Numbered from the stretch's first letter, positions 8,387 to 17,249 are shown. The stretch: 64,000 nucleotides of DNA from Halobaculum sp. MBLA0147 (GCF_041361345.1 NZ_JBGKAD010000001.1:2356001-2420000); one strand, 5' to 3'. Made by a program: numbers and translations. The notes: generated by a model from the letters alone, not told the origin.

Positions 8387-8400
8387 TTAGGCGTACCTAA
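8387..8400. promoter_or_regulatory. DtxR/IdeR-like iron operator before the iron-binding lipoprotein
   Basis: TTAGGCGTACCTAA has 5-bp arms TTAGG/CCTAA around CGTA and ends 7 nt before the ATG at 8408; an A/T-rich CTAAACC just upstream can serve as box A. Its place inside the longer open frame that starts at 8246 argues that 8408 is the real start. Confidence 0.72.
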
Positions 8401-8407
8401 ATCGGGT

Positions 8408-9556
8408 ATGGACGGAGACGACGGGTCGACGCGGCGGCGGTTCCTCGCGACGGCTGGCGTCGCGGCGGCCACCGGACTCGCCGGGTGTAACGGACTAGTC
8501 GGCAGCGACACCTCGGGCAGCAACGCCGCGAGCGGGACGGTCTCGTTCTCGGACTTCCGCGGCTCCGGGCCGTTGGTGGAGTCGCGACCGGAGATCACCG
8601 CGCCACGCATCGCGGACCTCCCGGACCTGTCGGGGGAACTGACGGTGTACCTCGGCGGCGGAGAGGGTGGCCTCTACCGCGACCTGATGGCGCTGTTCGA
8701 GCGGATCTACGACGACTTCACGGCCGTCCCGAACGAGGGCGGTACCGCCGAGCAGGCGAACAAACTCCTGACGGAGGGCGAGAACACGCCCGCCGACCTG
8801 TTCTGGTCGGTCGACGCCGGCTCGCTGTCCGTCGTCGCCGACGAGGGGCTGACGGCGGACCTCTCGGGCGAGGCGCTGGAGGGTGTCCCGGAGGCGTTCC
8901 ACCCGAACGACCAGTGGGTCGGCACCGCCGGCCGGGCGCGTGCCGTACCGTACAACACGAACCAGCTGTCGTCCGACGACATCCCCGAGTCCGTGATGGA
9001 CTTCCCGGACTCGCCGGCCGTCGCCAACGGGTTCGGCTGGGCGCCCACCTACGGGGCGTTCCAGGCGTTCGTCACCGCGATGCGGGTGCTCGAGGGTGAG
9101 TCCGCCACGCGGAGTTGGCTGGAGTCGATGATGGGTGCGGCGACGGAGTACCCCGACGAGTTCGTCACCTCGAACGCGGTGGCCGACGGGGAGATCGGCG
9201 CCGGCTTCGCGAACCACTACTACGCGTTGCGGGTCCGCAGTGCCCGTCCGGACGCGCCGCTGGATCTGGCGTTCACGCGTGGCGACGCGGGTGCGCTCAT
9301 CAACGTCGCCGGTGCGGCGTTGCTCGAGCCGTCGGACAACACGGAGCTCGCGGAGACGTTCGTCCGGCACCTGCTGTCGGCGGAGGCCCAGGAGTTCTTC
9401 GCCACGCGGACGTTCGGCTACCCGACGGTCGAGGGTGTCCCGCCGGTCGGCGGGCTGCCGAGTGTGGGTGAACTCGAACCGCCGGAGTTGGAACTCGACA
9501 AGCTGTCGAACTTGGAGCCCACGCTGGATCTGATGCGGGAGGTGGGCGTCCTCTGA
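8408..9556 (+). CDS. Iron(III) ABC transporter substrate-binding lipoprotein
   Basis: 382 residues. A twin-arginine signal (TRRRFLATAG, residues 8-17) runs into the lipobox LAGC with Cys27, so the protein is Tat-exported and lipid-anchored on the outside. The mature part is a class-II ferric-binding protein fold (LTVYLGGGEGGLYRDLMALFE, then NEGGTAEQANKLLTEG, then ADLFWSVDAGSL) like FbpA/IdiA. It would deliver Fe3+ to the permease encoded next. An open frame extends upstream to 8246, but the extra residues are low-complexity Thr/Asp and overlap the operator, so I start at 8408. The stop overlaps the permease start by one base. Confidence 0.92.
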   Translation: MDGDDGSTRRRFLATAGVAAATGLAGCNGLVGSDTSGSNAASGTVSFSDFRGSGPLVESRPEITAPRIADLPDLSGELTVYLGGGEGGLYRDLMALFERIYDDFTAVPNEGGTAEQANKLLTEGENTPADLFWSVDAGSLSVVADEGLTADLSGEALEGVPEAFHPNDQWVGTAGRARAVPYNTNQLSSDDIPESVMDFPDSPAVANGFGWAPTYGAFQAFVTAMRVLEGESATRSWLESMMGAATEYPDEFVTSNAVADGEIGAGFANHYYALRVRSARPDAPLDLAFTRGDAGALINVAGAALLEPSDNTELAETFVRHLLSAEAQEFFATRTFGYPTVEGVPPVGGLPSVGELEPPELELDKLSNLEPTLDLMREVGVL

Positions 9557-11199
9557 TGGCGGGGGCACGCGGGGAGTCGGGGGCGTCGGGGTCGGTCCGA
9601 CTCCGGACACGACTGCGCGCCCTGCTGGCGACCGGCGAGGACGAGGAGCCGTCGGTCGCGGTCGGCCTGTTGGCCGCCGCGGTCGCGACGGCCGTCCTCT
9701 CGCCGATCGCCTGGCTCGTCCTGCGTGCCGCCGAGGTTGGCGTCGACGAGGCGATCGAACTGGTCTTCGCGGGGAACACGCTGTCGGTCCTGCTCAACAG
9801 TGTCGCCTTAGTCGCGGCCGTCACGGTCGCGAGCGTCCTGCTGGGTGTGCCGTTGGCGGTGGTGACGGTCCAGACGGACCTCCCGTTCGGGCGGTTCTGG
9901 ACGGTCGCGGTCGCGTTGCCGTTGGTGATCCCGAGCTACGTCGGCGCGTTCGCGTTCGTGTCGGCGTTCGGCCCGCGAGGCGCACTATCGGGTCTCCTCG
10001 CACCGCTGGGCGTCGAGATCCCGACGATCTACGGGTTCGGCGGAGCGGTGTTGGTACTGACGGCGTTCGTCTACCCGTACGTGTTCCTCACCACGCGGGC
10101 GTCGCTGTTGTCGTTCGACACCGCGCAACTGGAGGCGGCGCGGACGCTGGACGCGGGCTACCGGGACGCCTTCCGACGGGTCGTGCTCCCGCAGATCGCC
10201 CCCGGCGTCACCGCCGGGGCGTTGCTGGTCGCGTTGTACACGCTGTCGGACTTCGGGACACCCGCGATCATGCACTTCGACACGTTCACGCGGGTGATCT
10301 TCGTCGAACTCAACACGTTCTCGCGGAACCACGCGACGCTGTTGTCGCTGCAACTGCTGGGCGTGACGGCGGTGATCCTCGCTCTGGAGTCGCGGATCGG
10401 GCCGGGCGAGGCGGACGGGTACGGTGCCCGCTCCTCGACGGACACGGTCGTCGAGTTGGGGTGGTGGGCCGTCCCGGCGACGCTGCTGCTCGCGGCGGTG
10501 GTCGCGGTGACGCTGGCGCTGCCGGTCGGCATCCTCGGGGTGTGGCTGTTCCGGTCCGGCCCGGGGTACGCGGCCGGCGGGTTGGCCTTCGAGTGGTCGT
10601 TCGGGCTCAACAGCGTCGTCGTCTCGGCGGCGGCGGCGCTGGTGACGACGCTGGCGGCGTTGCCGGTGGCGTACGTCTCCGGGCGGTCGAACTCGCGGCT
10701 GGCGTGGCTCGCCGAGCGGTCGACGTACGTCGGCTACGCCGTCCCGGGGGTCGTGCTCGGCCTCGCGCTGGTGTTCTTCGGGACGCGGTACGCTCCCGGG
10801 CTCTACCAGACGCTCCCGTTGTTGGTGTTCGCGTACGTCGTGCGGTTCCTGCCGCAGGCCGTCGGCGCGACGCGCTCGTCCGTCCTCGGCGTCGACCGGT
10901 CGTTGGTCGGGGCGGCGCGGACTCTCGGGGCGCGCCCGCGGACGGCGTTCCGGCGCGTGACGCTGCCGTTGATCACGCCCGGCCTGGTCGCCGGTGCGGC
11001 GTTGGTGTTCCTGACGACGATGAAGGAACTGCCGGCGACGCTGATCCTCCACCCGACGGGGTTCACGACGCTCGTCACCTACATCTGGCGCGTCCAGGAG
11101 GCGGGCTACTACGGGCGGGCGGCGGTGCCGGCGTTGGCGCTGGTGGTGATCTCCAGCGTGTCGATGCTGGTGATCCTCCGCGGGGAGGACACGGAGTGA
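9556..11199 (+). CDS. Iron(III) ABC transporter permease (FbpB type)
   Basis: 547 residues, about twelve membrane segments arranged as two fused BPD-transport domains. Each half carries its own EAA loop that docks the ATPase: LEAARTLDAGYRDAFRRVVLPQI (around residues 195-215, quoted in part) and AARTLGARPRTAFRRVTLPL (around 455-475). This duplicated single-chain form is typical of FbpB/SfuB iron permeases. The gene overlaps the binding-protein stop by one base and is followed 28 nt later by the ATPase, so the three are one transporter operon under iron control. Confidence 0.93.
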   Translation: MAGARGESGASGSVRLRTRLRALLATGEDEEPSVAVGLLAAAVATAVLSPIAWLVLRAAEVGVDEAIELVFAGNTLSVLLNSVALVAAVTVASVLLGVPLAVVTVQTDLPFGRFWTVAVALPLVIPSYVGAFAFVSAFGPRGALSGLLAPLGVEIPTIYGFGGAVLVLTAFVYPYVFLTTRASLLSFDTAQLEAARTLDAGYRDAFRRVVLPQIAPGVTAGALLVALYTLSDFGTPAIMHFDTFTRVIFVELNTFSRNHATLLSLQLLGVTAVILALESRIGPGEADGYGARSSTDTVVELGWWAVPATLLLAAVVAVTLALPVGILGVWLFRSGPGYAAGGLAFEWSFGLNSVVVSAAAALVTTLAALPVAYVSGRSNSRLAWLAERSTYVGYAVPGVVLGLALVFFGTRYAPGLYQTLPLLVFAYVVRFLPQAVGATRSSVLGVDRSLVGAARTLGARPRTAFRRVTLPLITPGLVAGAALVFLTTMKELPATLILHPTGFTTLVTYIWRVQEAGYYGRAAVPALALVVISSVSMLVILRGEDTE

Positions 11200-11227
11200 G
11201 ACGAGACGGTCTCGGAGGTGGACACAC

Positions 11228-12610
11228 GTGACAGACGACACACGAACGGCAGAGACGGACGGAGACGACGCCGAGACGGAGACGGACGGGAACGACGCCG
11301 AGACGGGGACGGAGACGGACGCAGACGGCGTCGAGACACGGACGACTGCGCTCGGCGCGGCCGTCGACGGCCACGACCGCCCCGCACGCGGGGCGGGGAG
11401 AGATCCGTACGCGGACGCCGACCCGGTGTTGGAGCTGTCGGGTGTCGAACGCGCGTACGGCTCGGAGTTGGCCGTCGAGTCGGTCGATCTCACCGTCCGC
11501 GAGGGGGAACTGCTCACCCTCCTCGGGCCGTCCGGCTGTGGGAAGACGACCACGCTGCGCCTGATCGCGGGGTTGGACCGGCCGACGGGGGGTACCGTCC
11601 GCGTCGCGGGCGAGACGGTCGCCGAGGCGGACCCGGCGACGGACGAGCCGGCGACGGACGTGGTGCCACCCGAGGAGCGCGACGTGGGGATGGTGTTCCA
11701 GGAGTTCGCGTTGTTCCCGCACCTCTCCGTCGCGGAGAACGTCGGCTTCGGGATCGACGACTGGCCGGCGGCCGAACGGGAGGCCCGCGTCGCGGAACTG
11801 TTGGAGTTGGTCGGGTTGGCCGACTACGGCGACCGCACACCCGAAGACCTCTCCGGGGGGCAGCGCCAGCGGGTGGCACTCGCGCGGTCGCTGGCGCCGG
11901 AGCCGGACGTGTTGTTGCTCGACGAGCCGTTCTCGAACCTCGACGTGCGACTCCGCACGCGGATGCGCGAGGAGGTGCGACGGATCTTGAAGGCGGCGGG
12001 CGTCACGGCGGTCTCCGTCACCCACGACCAGGAGGAGGCGTTGTCCATCTCGGACCGCGTCGCGGTCGTGAGCAACGGGCACGTCGAGCAAGTGGACCGG
12101 CCGGAGGCGGTGTTCGAACACCCCGAGTCGCGGTTCGTCGCGGAGTTCATCGGGCAGGCGAGTTTCCTCTCGGGCACGTTCGCGGACGGGCGCGTCGAGA
12201 CCGGTCTCGGGACGTTCACCGCCGACATGCTCCAGGGGCTGACCGACGACTACGACGGCGCCGCGGTGGACGTGTTGGTCCGCCCGGACGACCTCCGTGC
12301 CGTCCCGATCGACGACGCGGGTGAGAGTGTCGACGGCGCAGACGACGGACTCACCAGCGACGGCGAGTCTGCCCAGGGCGACGGGGGCACCCGCGACGGC
12401 GAGTCACTCGGTGACGGCGAGTCCCACCGCGGCGACGGGACGGTCGTCGGCCGGGAGTACACCGGGCCGTCGTTCGTCTACGAGGTGGCGTTGGACAGCG
12501 GCGACGTGGTCAGGTGTGAACACAACCACGCCAGCGAGTTCGGACTCGACCGGCGTGTCCGGGTGGACCTCGTCGCGGACCACACGCTGGCGTGGTACCC
12601 CTCCGAGTGA
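11228..12610 (+). CDS. Iron(III) ABC transporter ATP-binding protein (FbpC type)
   Basis: 460 residues. After an acidic low-complexity N-terminal tail of ~60 residues comes an ABC ATPase: Walker A GPSGCGKTT (near 100), Q-loop VFQEFALFPHLS, signature LSGGQRQRVALAR (near 207), Walker B LLLDEP and switch THDQEEAL. The C-terminal regulatory (TOBE-like) region is split by a Gly/Asp/Ser-rich insertion around residues 370-405. GTG at 11228 is preceded at 7 nt by the Shine-Dalgarno GGAGGTG. The tail before the ABC domain is much longer than in bacterial FbpC but common in haloarchaeal proteins. Confidence 0.92.
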   Translation: MTDDTRTAETDGDDAETETDGNDAETGTETDADGVETRTTALGAAVDGHDRPARGAGRDPYADADPVLELSGVERAYGSELAVESVDLTVREGELLTLLGPSGCGKTTTLRLIAGLDRPTGGTVRVAGETVAEADPATDEPATDVVPPEERDVGMVFQEFALFPHLSVAENVGFGIDDWPAAEREARVAELLELVGLADYGDRTPEDLSGGQRQRVALARSLAPEPDVLLLDEPFSNLDVRLRTRMREEVRRILKAAGVTAVSVTHDQEEALSISDRVAVVSNGHVEQVDRPEAVFEHPESRFVAEFIGQASFLSGTFADGRVETGLGTFTADMLQGLTDDYDGAAVDVLVRPDDLRAVPIDDAGESVDGADDGLTSDGESAQGDGGTRDGESLGDGESHRGDGTVVGREYTGPSFVYEVALDSGDVVRCEHNHASEFGLDRRVRVDLVADHTLAWYPSE

Positions 12611-12611
12611 G

Positions 12612-15335
12612 ATGACCGACGCAGGTGACGCCTCCTCGGCGACGGCCGCGTCGCGGTCCGACGCAGACACGTCGCCGCCGGACACCGGCGCGTCGACACC
12701 GGACACAGATACGCCGCCGGACACCGACGCCCCGCCGACGACCGCAGAGCCCGGCCTCGATCCGCGACGCGCACGACTCCTCGCCGGACTGATCGTGCTC
12801 GCGGCGGCGGTGTTGGCGACGGTCGTCACGGTCCGGCTGTTCCCGTTCCACTCGATCAACCACGACGAGGGGGTGTACCTCCAACAGGCGGCGATGCTGC
12901 TCGACGGCCGACTCGCCGTCCGGCCGCCGGTCGCGGAGGTGTTCCGCCCGTGGTTCTTCGTCGAGCGGCCGGACGGGTCGCTGTACCCGAAGTACGCCCC
13001 GGTGCCCGCGGCGACGTTCGCGCTCGGCGCACTGGTCGGCTCGCCACGGATCGCGCTGGTCGCCGTCACCGCCGCGACGACGCTCCTGACCTACGGGATC
13101 GCGGCACGACTGTTCGACCGTCGACGCGGGCTGCTCGCCGCTGGCCTGTTGCTCGTCTCGCCGCTGTTCGTCGTCCACAGCGGCGTCTTCCTCCCGTACG
13201 CGCCGACGACCGTCTGGAACCTCGGGTTCGTGTACGCGTACCTCCGGGCCGACGGCGTCGGGAGCGGCGACGACACGACGACCGCAGCCGACGGGTGGCT
13301 CTCCTCGCGTGGGTGGGCGGCGGTCGCCGGGATCTGTGTCGGGGTCGCGTTCTTCTCGCGGCCGTACACGGCGGTCCTCTTCGCGGCGCCGTTCGTGGTC
13401 CACGCGGTCGTCACGCTCCGCCGCCGCGCGACACGTTCCCATCCGGACGACCCGCGACTGTTCGGACTCCACCGCCCGACACTGACGCGCCAGTCGCTCA
13501 CGGCGGCGTTCGGACTGGTCGGTGTCGCGGTCACGCTGGGGTACAACGCCGTCGTCACCGGTTCGCCGCTCGTCTTTCCGTACCAGGCGTTCGCGCCGGC
13601 CGACGGGATCGGCTTCGGCACACGCGAGATCCTCGGCTACTCGCGGGAGTACACCCCGGAACTCGCCGTCCGCGCCAACGCCCGCGTCGTCGCCGCGCTG
13701 TTCGGACGGTGGGTGTCCGGTGGCGTCGTCGGCACGCTGTTGGCGGCGATCGGACTCGTGGCGCTCGCACGGCGGGTGTGGCTCGCGCGCCACGAGCGCG
13801 GTGGCGACGCGGTGGCACGCGGTAGCGACGCGGTGGCACGCGGTAGCGACGCGGTGGCACGCGACCGTCGGCTCCACGACGCCGTGGCACGCTGCCGCTG
13901 GCACCGCGTCGCGCTGGCGGCGACGCTGGTGTCGGTCGTCGTCGGCAACGTCGCCTTCTGGGGGAACCTCAACGTGTTGGGCGCACTCGCCGAGCCGGGC
14001 GACGGGCTGATCGCGTCGCTGGGGCCGTACTACCACTACGACCTCGTCGTCACGACGGCGGTGTTCGCGGCCGACGGCGCCGTCCGCCTCCGGCGCGGGC
14101 TCGCGGCGAGCCGTCTCGGCGCCGTCGCCGGGCGCCGTCCCACACGAGTCGGGCTCTCGGTGGTGCTCGTCGTCGCGGTCGTCGCCGGCGGCGTGGTCGC
14201 GGCGGCCGACCCGGTGGCCCGCAACGCGAACGCGACGGAGACGTACCGCTCGGCGTACGAGCCGTTCCGGCCGGACGGCGGCGAGCGTCCGACGGCAGCC
14301 GGCCCGCGAGCGGGTGGGAGTGCGCCGCCGCCGTTCGACCGCGTCGGCCGGGCGGGGTTGGCGCCGCCACGAGACGCGGTCGTCCTCCTGCCGACGCCGT
14401 TCGGCGACTGGCTGAACCACCCGTACCAGCCGTTGCGCAACGATCCCGACTTCGACGGGCCGACCGTGTACGCGTTGGACGAGCGGCCGTTCGCGGTCGC
14501 GTCGGCGTACCCCGACCGCGACCTCTACCGCTACGTCTCGCGTGGTCCCTGGAGTCCACAGACCGGCGCCCGCGTCGACGCCGACCTCGTCCCCGTCGAG
14601 CGGCACGACGGCGAGGCGGTCAGACTCCGACTCACGATCGGCGTCCCCCGCGACGCGGCGACGGCGTCGCTCCGCCTCGGTACCGGCGACGGCGAGGGGT
14701 ACTACACGATCGACGGCGTCGGCGGGACGAGTGCTGCAGGTGACACGACGGGTTCGGCAGGCGGCGCCGACTCCGGAAACGGGAGCGGCGACGCGGCCGG
14801 CACCGAGAGGACGGTCACGCTCGTCGTCGCCGCGGACGGCGCGACGGTGGGTGGTGACGGCACTGGAAGTGACGAGGGAGACACGGGCGACCCCGACGAC
14901 GAGACGCGCGACTACCCGCCTGGTGAGGGCCCGACGGCGACGGCGCGACTGGAGGGGCCGGTCACTGCCGCGGACGAGCCGACGGTGCCGCTGGACGGCC
15001 GCGCGTCGATCCGGCTGACGGTGTTCGTCGACTACGGCACCGGCGCGGGGGTCGGCTACCGCGTCCGCCTGCCGGCACTCGTCGAGGCCGACCGCCTCCG
15101 GACGCTGTCGCCGATCGTCTCGGTCTGTCGGGAGCCGCTCCGCTGTGACGACCCGGCGCTGTCGGTGGGTGACGACCCCGACGACGGCGTCTCCATCGAG
15201 ACCGACCTGACGGCGGGGCCGGTGACCGCACGGAACGCGACGGCGACGAACGCGACGGCGACGAACGCGACGGCGACGAACGCGACGACGATCACGACCG
15301 GCCCCGTCATCGCCGCCGTCGCCGCCAGCGAGTGA
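12612..15335 (+). CDS. Large GT-C membrane glycosyltransferase (GT39/ArnT-like)
   Basis: 907 residues. A ~50-residue Thr/Pro/Asp tail precedes the first membrane helix; the first external loop holds the catalytic-type acidic pair in SINHDEGVYLQQAAM, as in ArnT/PMT enzymes that use lipid-linked sugars. About ten further membrane segments follow to residue ~550, then a ~350-residue soluble C-terminal region. A 7-residue repeat (GSDAVAR, three copies, 13803-13863) lies between helices, and the C-terminus holds four N-A-T sequons (15234-15290). It starts 2 nt after the iron ATPase and is probably in the same transcript. The acceptor is unknown; a secreted iron-uptake protein or S-layer is a guess from context. 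Confidence 0.75.
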   Translation: MTDAGDASSATAASRSDADTSPPDTGASTPDTDTPPDTDAPPTTAEPGLDPRRARLLAGLIVLAAAVLATVVTVRLFPFHSINHDEGVYLQQAAMLLDGRLAVRPPVAEVFRPWFFVERPDGSLYPKYAPVPAATFALGALVGSPRIALVAVTAATTLLTYGIAARLFDRRRGLLAAGLLLVSPLFVVHSGVFLPYAPTTVWNLGFVYAYLRADGVGSGDDTTTAADGWLSSRGWAAVAGICVGVAFFSRPYTAVLFAAPFVVHAVVTLRRRATRSHPDDPRLFGLHRPTLTRQSLTAAFGLVGVAVTLGYNAVVTGSPLVFPYQAFAPADGIGFGTREILGYSREYTPELAVRANARVVAALFGRWVSGGVVGTLLAAIGLVALARRVWLARHERGGDAVARGSDAVARGSDAVARDRRLHDAVARCRWHRVALAATLVSVVVGNVAFWGNLNVLGALAEPGDGLIASLGPYYHYDLVVTTAVFAADGAVRLRRGLAASRLGAVAGRRPTRVGLSVVLVVAVVAGGVVAAADPVARNANATETYRSAYEPFRPDGGERPTAAGPRAGGSAPPPFDRVGRAGLAPPRDAVVLLPTPFGDWLNHPYQPLRNDPDFDGPTVYALDERPFAVASAYPDRDLYRYVSRGPWSPQTGARVDADLVPVERHDGEAVRLRLTIGVPRDAATASLRLGTGDGEGYYTIDGVGGTSAAGDTTGSAGGADSGNGSGDAAGTERTVTLVVAADGATVGGDGTGSDEGDTGDPDDETRDYPPGEGPTATARLEGPVTAADEPTVPLDGRASIRLTVFVDYGTGAGVGYRVRLPALVEADRLRTLSPIVSVCREPLRCDDPALSVGDDPDDGVSIETDLTAGPVTARNATATNATATNATATNATTITTGPVIAAVAASE
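13803..13863 (+). repeat. 21-bp in-frame tandem repeat (GSDAVAR x3)
   Basis: Three near-identical 21-bp units (GGTAGCGACGCGGTGGCACGC) within the membrane glycosyltransferase, in frame, encode GSDAVAR. They lie in a polar loop between membrane segments, where length change should be tolerated. Confidence 0.85.
15234..15290 (+). repeat. 15-bp in-frame repeat encoding N-A-T sequons
   Basis: Asn codons at 15234, 15249, 15264 and 15279 are spaced exactly 15 bp in the unit AACGCGACGGCGACG, giving four N-A-T motifs near the C-terminus of the glycosyltransferase. N-X-T is the archaeal N-glycosylation sequon. Confidence 0.85.
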
Positions 15336-15385
15336 CCACGTCTCGCGTGTGGCTCGGTCTCACGAGTCGAGAACTTTCTTGTCGG

Positions 15386-15982
15386 ATGCCGCCGCAGGAG
15401 AGGACATGCAACGGAGTTCCTCCGCTCCTGATCGCGTTCTCGGCGAGTGAGGCGTCCCCCTCGGAGACGGACGAGGCGTCGAGGTCTCGGTCGAGTACGG
15501 ACGAGGCGTCGACGCCGTCGTCGGGTGTCGACGACCCGGTACTGTCTCTGTCGAGTGCCGACGACGGCGACCCGGTGCTGTCCGTCTCGGGCGTCGACGA
15601 CGGTGTGGTAGTGTCGGTCGACGACGCGACCGTCACACTCGACCGCGCGGACGCGGCGGCGCTGCGGGCGGCCGTGGGCGAGGCGGTCGCCCGCCGGCGG
15701 ACGTTCCTCCGGACCGGCTGCGAACACCGCCCGGACGGGACGTACGCGGTGTTCCGTCGCGGCGCGGACGAGCCGGCGAAGGTGTTCGACGACCGCGCGT
15801 CGCTGGCGGCACTGTACGAACGCCTCCCGGAGCGGTTCGACGCGTCGGCCGTCGCGGCCCACGCGGCCGGCGAGGTGAGCGGCTCGCGGCGGCACCTGTT
15901 GGTGCGTCACCTCGCCGAACACCCCGGTTTCGACTGCGAACTGGTGTGTCGGAACCCGCTCACCGCAGCGAAGACGCCGTGA
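15386..15982 (+). CDS. Conserved haloarchaeal protein (DUF7528-like)
   Basis: 198 residues from ATG 15386; an in-frame GTG at 15332, overlapping the previous stop, would add 18. The first ~75 residues are a Ser/Asp low-complexity tail. The conserved part starts at VVSVDDATVTLDRADAAALRAAVGEAV and ends GSRRHLLVRHLAEHPGFDCELVCRNPL, a pattern I recognise from a haloarchaea-only family of unknown function. No catalytic motif, membrane segment or nucleic-acid-binding motif is visible. The start is uncertain because the N-terminus is not conserved. Confidence 0.65.
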   Translation: MPPQERTCNGVPPLLIAFSASEASPSETDEASRSRSSTDEASTPSSGVDDPVLSLSSADDGDPVLSVSGVDDGVVVSVDDATVTLDRADAAALRAAVGEAVARRRTFLRTGCEHRPDGTYAVFRRGADEPAKVFDDRASLAALYERLPERFDASAVAAHAAGEVSGSRRHLLVRHLAEHPGFDCELVCRNPLTAAKTP

Positions 15983-16011
15983 CTGCGGTGAACCACCGGT
16001 GACCGCGCCGG

Positions 16012-17067
16012 TCAGATACCGGCGTCGGCGTCGCTCGACGAGATGGAGACGTACTCGTTGTCCTCGTTCAACGCGAGGTTGGCGGCGATCTCGCCGATCC
16101 GCATCGCGTACTGGGCGGTCTCCTGGAGACTGACGAGCAGTTCGCGCACCCGCAACAGTTCCTCGTTGTCCATCTCGGGGAGGTCCGCGAGGATCTCCTC
16201 CTCGCGGTCCTTCAACTCCGCGAACAGCTCCCGCACCTCGACGGTCCGGGCGTAGTCGCGCTCGACGACGGAGTCGACCGCGAGCGTCGTGAGTTCGTCC
16301 ACCTGGTCGGAGAACTCTCTGATCCGCCGCACCGTCGAGGACTCGACGCCCAGCGACTCCCCGTCGGCGTCGACGACCGTCTCGGCGATGTCCTCGGCGT
16401 TGTCGGCGATCAACTCCAGGTTCTTCGCCACCGAGCGGTAGCCGATCAGCGGGAACCCGGACTCCAACCCGACGGCACGCGCGAGGTTGGGGTTCTGGTA
16501 GGCGGTGAAGATCAGCCGCAACAGCAGGACGAAGATCTTGTTCGCCTGCCGCTCCCGGTTCAGGGCCCGTTGCGCGAGGTCGTGGTTCTCGTGGGCCAGC
16601 GCCTTCGCCGCCTCCCCGCGCATCGTCGAGCCGGTCGACTCCAGCCGCCGCAGCAGGTTGTCGAGGGTGAAGTCCTCCGGGTCGACGGAACACCGGATGG
16701 CGATACTCTCCGGCGTCTCCTCGATCACGCCCAGTCCCATCAACTGACTCTCCGCGCGGTAGACGGCGTTGATGTGGGCCGAGCCGAGCGGCCCCTCGTC
16801 CGTCTCGACGTTGATGACGCGCCGCCCGAGCACGTACTGGGCCAACACGGCACGCTCCAGCGCGTCCGCGTCCAACTCGTCGGCGAACAGCGTCGCCTCC
16901 GTGTCCTCCGTCGTCGCCGACTCCGGGAGCACCGTCAGTGTCCCCTTCCCGCCCATCCGCAGGGAGACCTCCTGCCCCTTCTCCACGTCGTGTTCGTGCG
17001 TCCAGTCCGCCGGGAGCGTCATCGCCAACGTCGACGGCCCGAGCCGCTGTACCTTGCGCGTCTCCAT
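16012..17067 (-). CDS. AbrB-PhoU domain phosphate-type regulator
   Basis: 351 residues. An N-terminal SpoVT/AbrB swapped-hairpin DNA-binding domain (METRKVQRLGPSTLAMTLPADWTHEH, residues 1-45, quoted in part: RKVQRLGPSTLAMTLP) is followed by a long helical PhoU region (about 115-325) with two E/D-rich repeats around LIADNAEDIAE and RIGEIAANLAL. This fusion is common in haloarchaea, where several copies are linked with phosphate transport control; here no pst genes are adjacent, so the signal is unknown. ATG 17067 fits a box A (AGTTTAAGG, ~25 nt upstream on the minus strand) better than the GTG at 17073. Confidence 0.85.
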   Translation of the reverse strand: METRKVQRLGPSTLAMTLPADWTHEHDVEKGQEVSLRMGGKGTLTVLPESATTEDTEATLFADELDADALERAVLAQYVLGRRVINVETDEGPLGSAHINAVYRAESQLMGLGVIEETPESIAIRCSVDPEDFTLDNLLRRLESTGSTMRGEAAKALAHENHDLAQRALNRERQANKIFVLLLRLIFTAYQNPNLARAVGLESGFPLIGYRSVAKNLELIADNAEDIAETVVDADGESLGVESSTVRRIREFSDQVDELTTLAVDSVVERDYARTVEVRELFAELKDREEEILADLPEMDNEELLRVRELLVSLQETAQYAMRIGEIAANLALNEDNEYVSISSSDADAGI

Positions 17068-17112
17068 ACCCACCCCCTAGGGACCACCGTCCTTAAACTT
17101 AGCTCCGCGTAA

Positions 17113-17135
17113 TAATACACTTCCAGGGTGTATTA
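17113..17135. promoter_or_regulatory. Inverted repeat upstream of the AbrB-PhoU gene
   Basis: TAATACAC and GTGTATTA form perfect 8-bp arms around a 7-bp centre, 46-68 nt upstream of the AbrB-PhoU start and just upstream of its box A. The position suits an activator or an autoregulatory operator. The binding protein is unknown. Confidence 0.55.
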
Positions 17136-17249
17136 GGTTGGTTCCGTCCGTTCGAGTGTGTGTCATTCTCGGGAACGGGCTGGGTGAGTGACTGACGTCT
17201 CGTGGTCGGCGAGTCGGTGGTGCCCGTCGACTCGGCGGTGGCCGTCGCC

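Noticed and set aside
8246..8407. Earlier start for the iron-binding lipoprotein at 8246
   Set aside because: Would place 54 Thr/Asp-rich residues before the Tat signal, which must be N-terminal, and would overlap the operator and promoter.
10000..11553. 522-residue minus-strand open frame over the iron permease
   Set aside because: Antisense shadow with Arg/Asp/Gln low complexity; permease features are clear on the plus strand.
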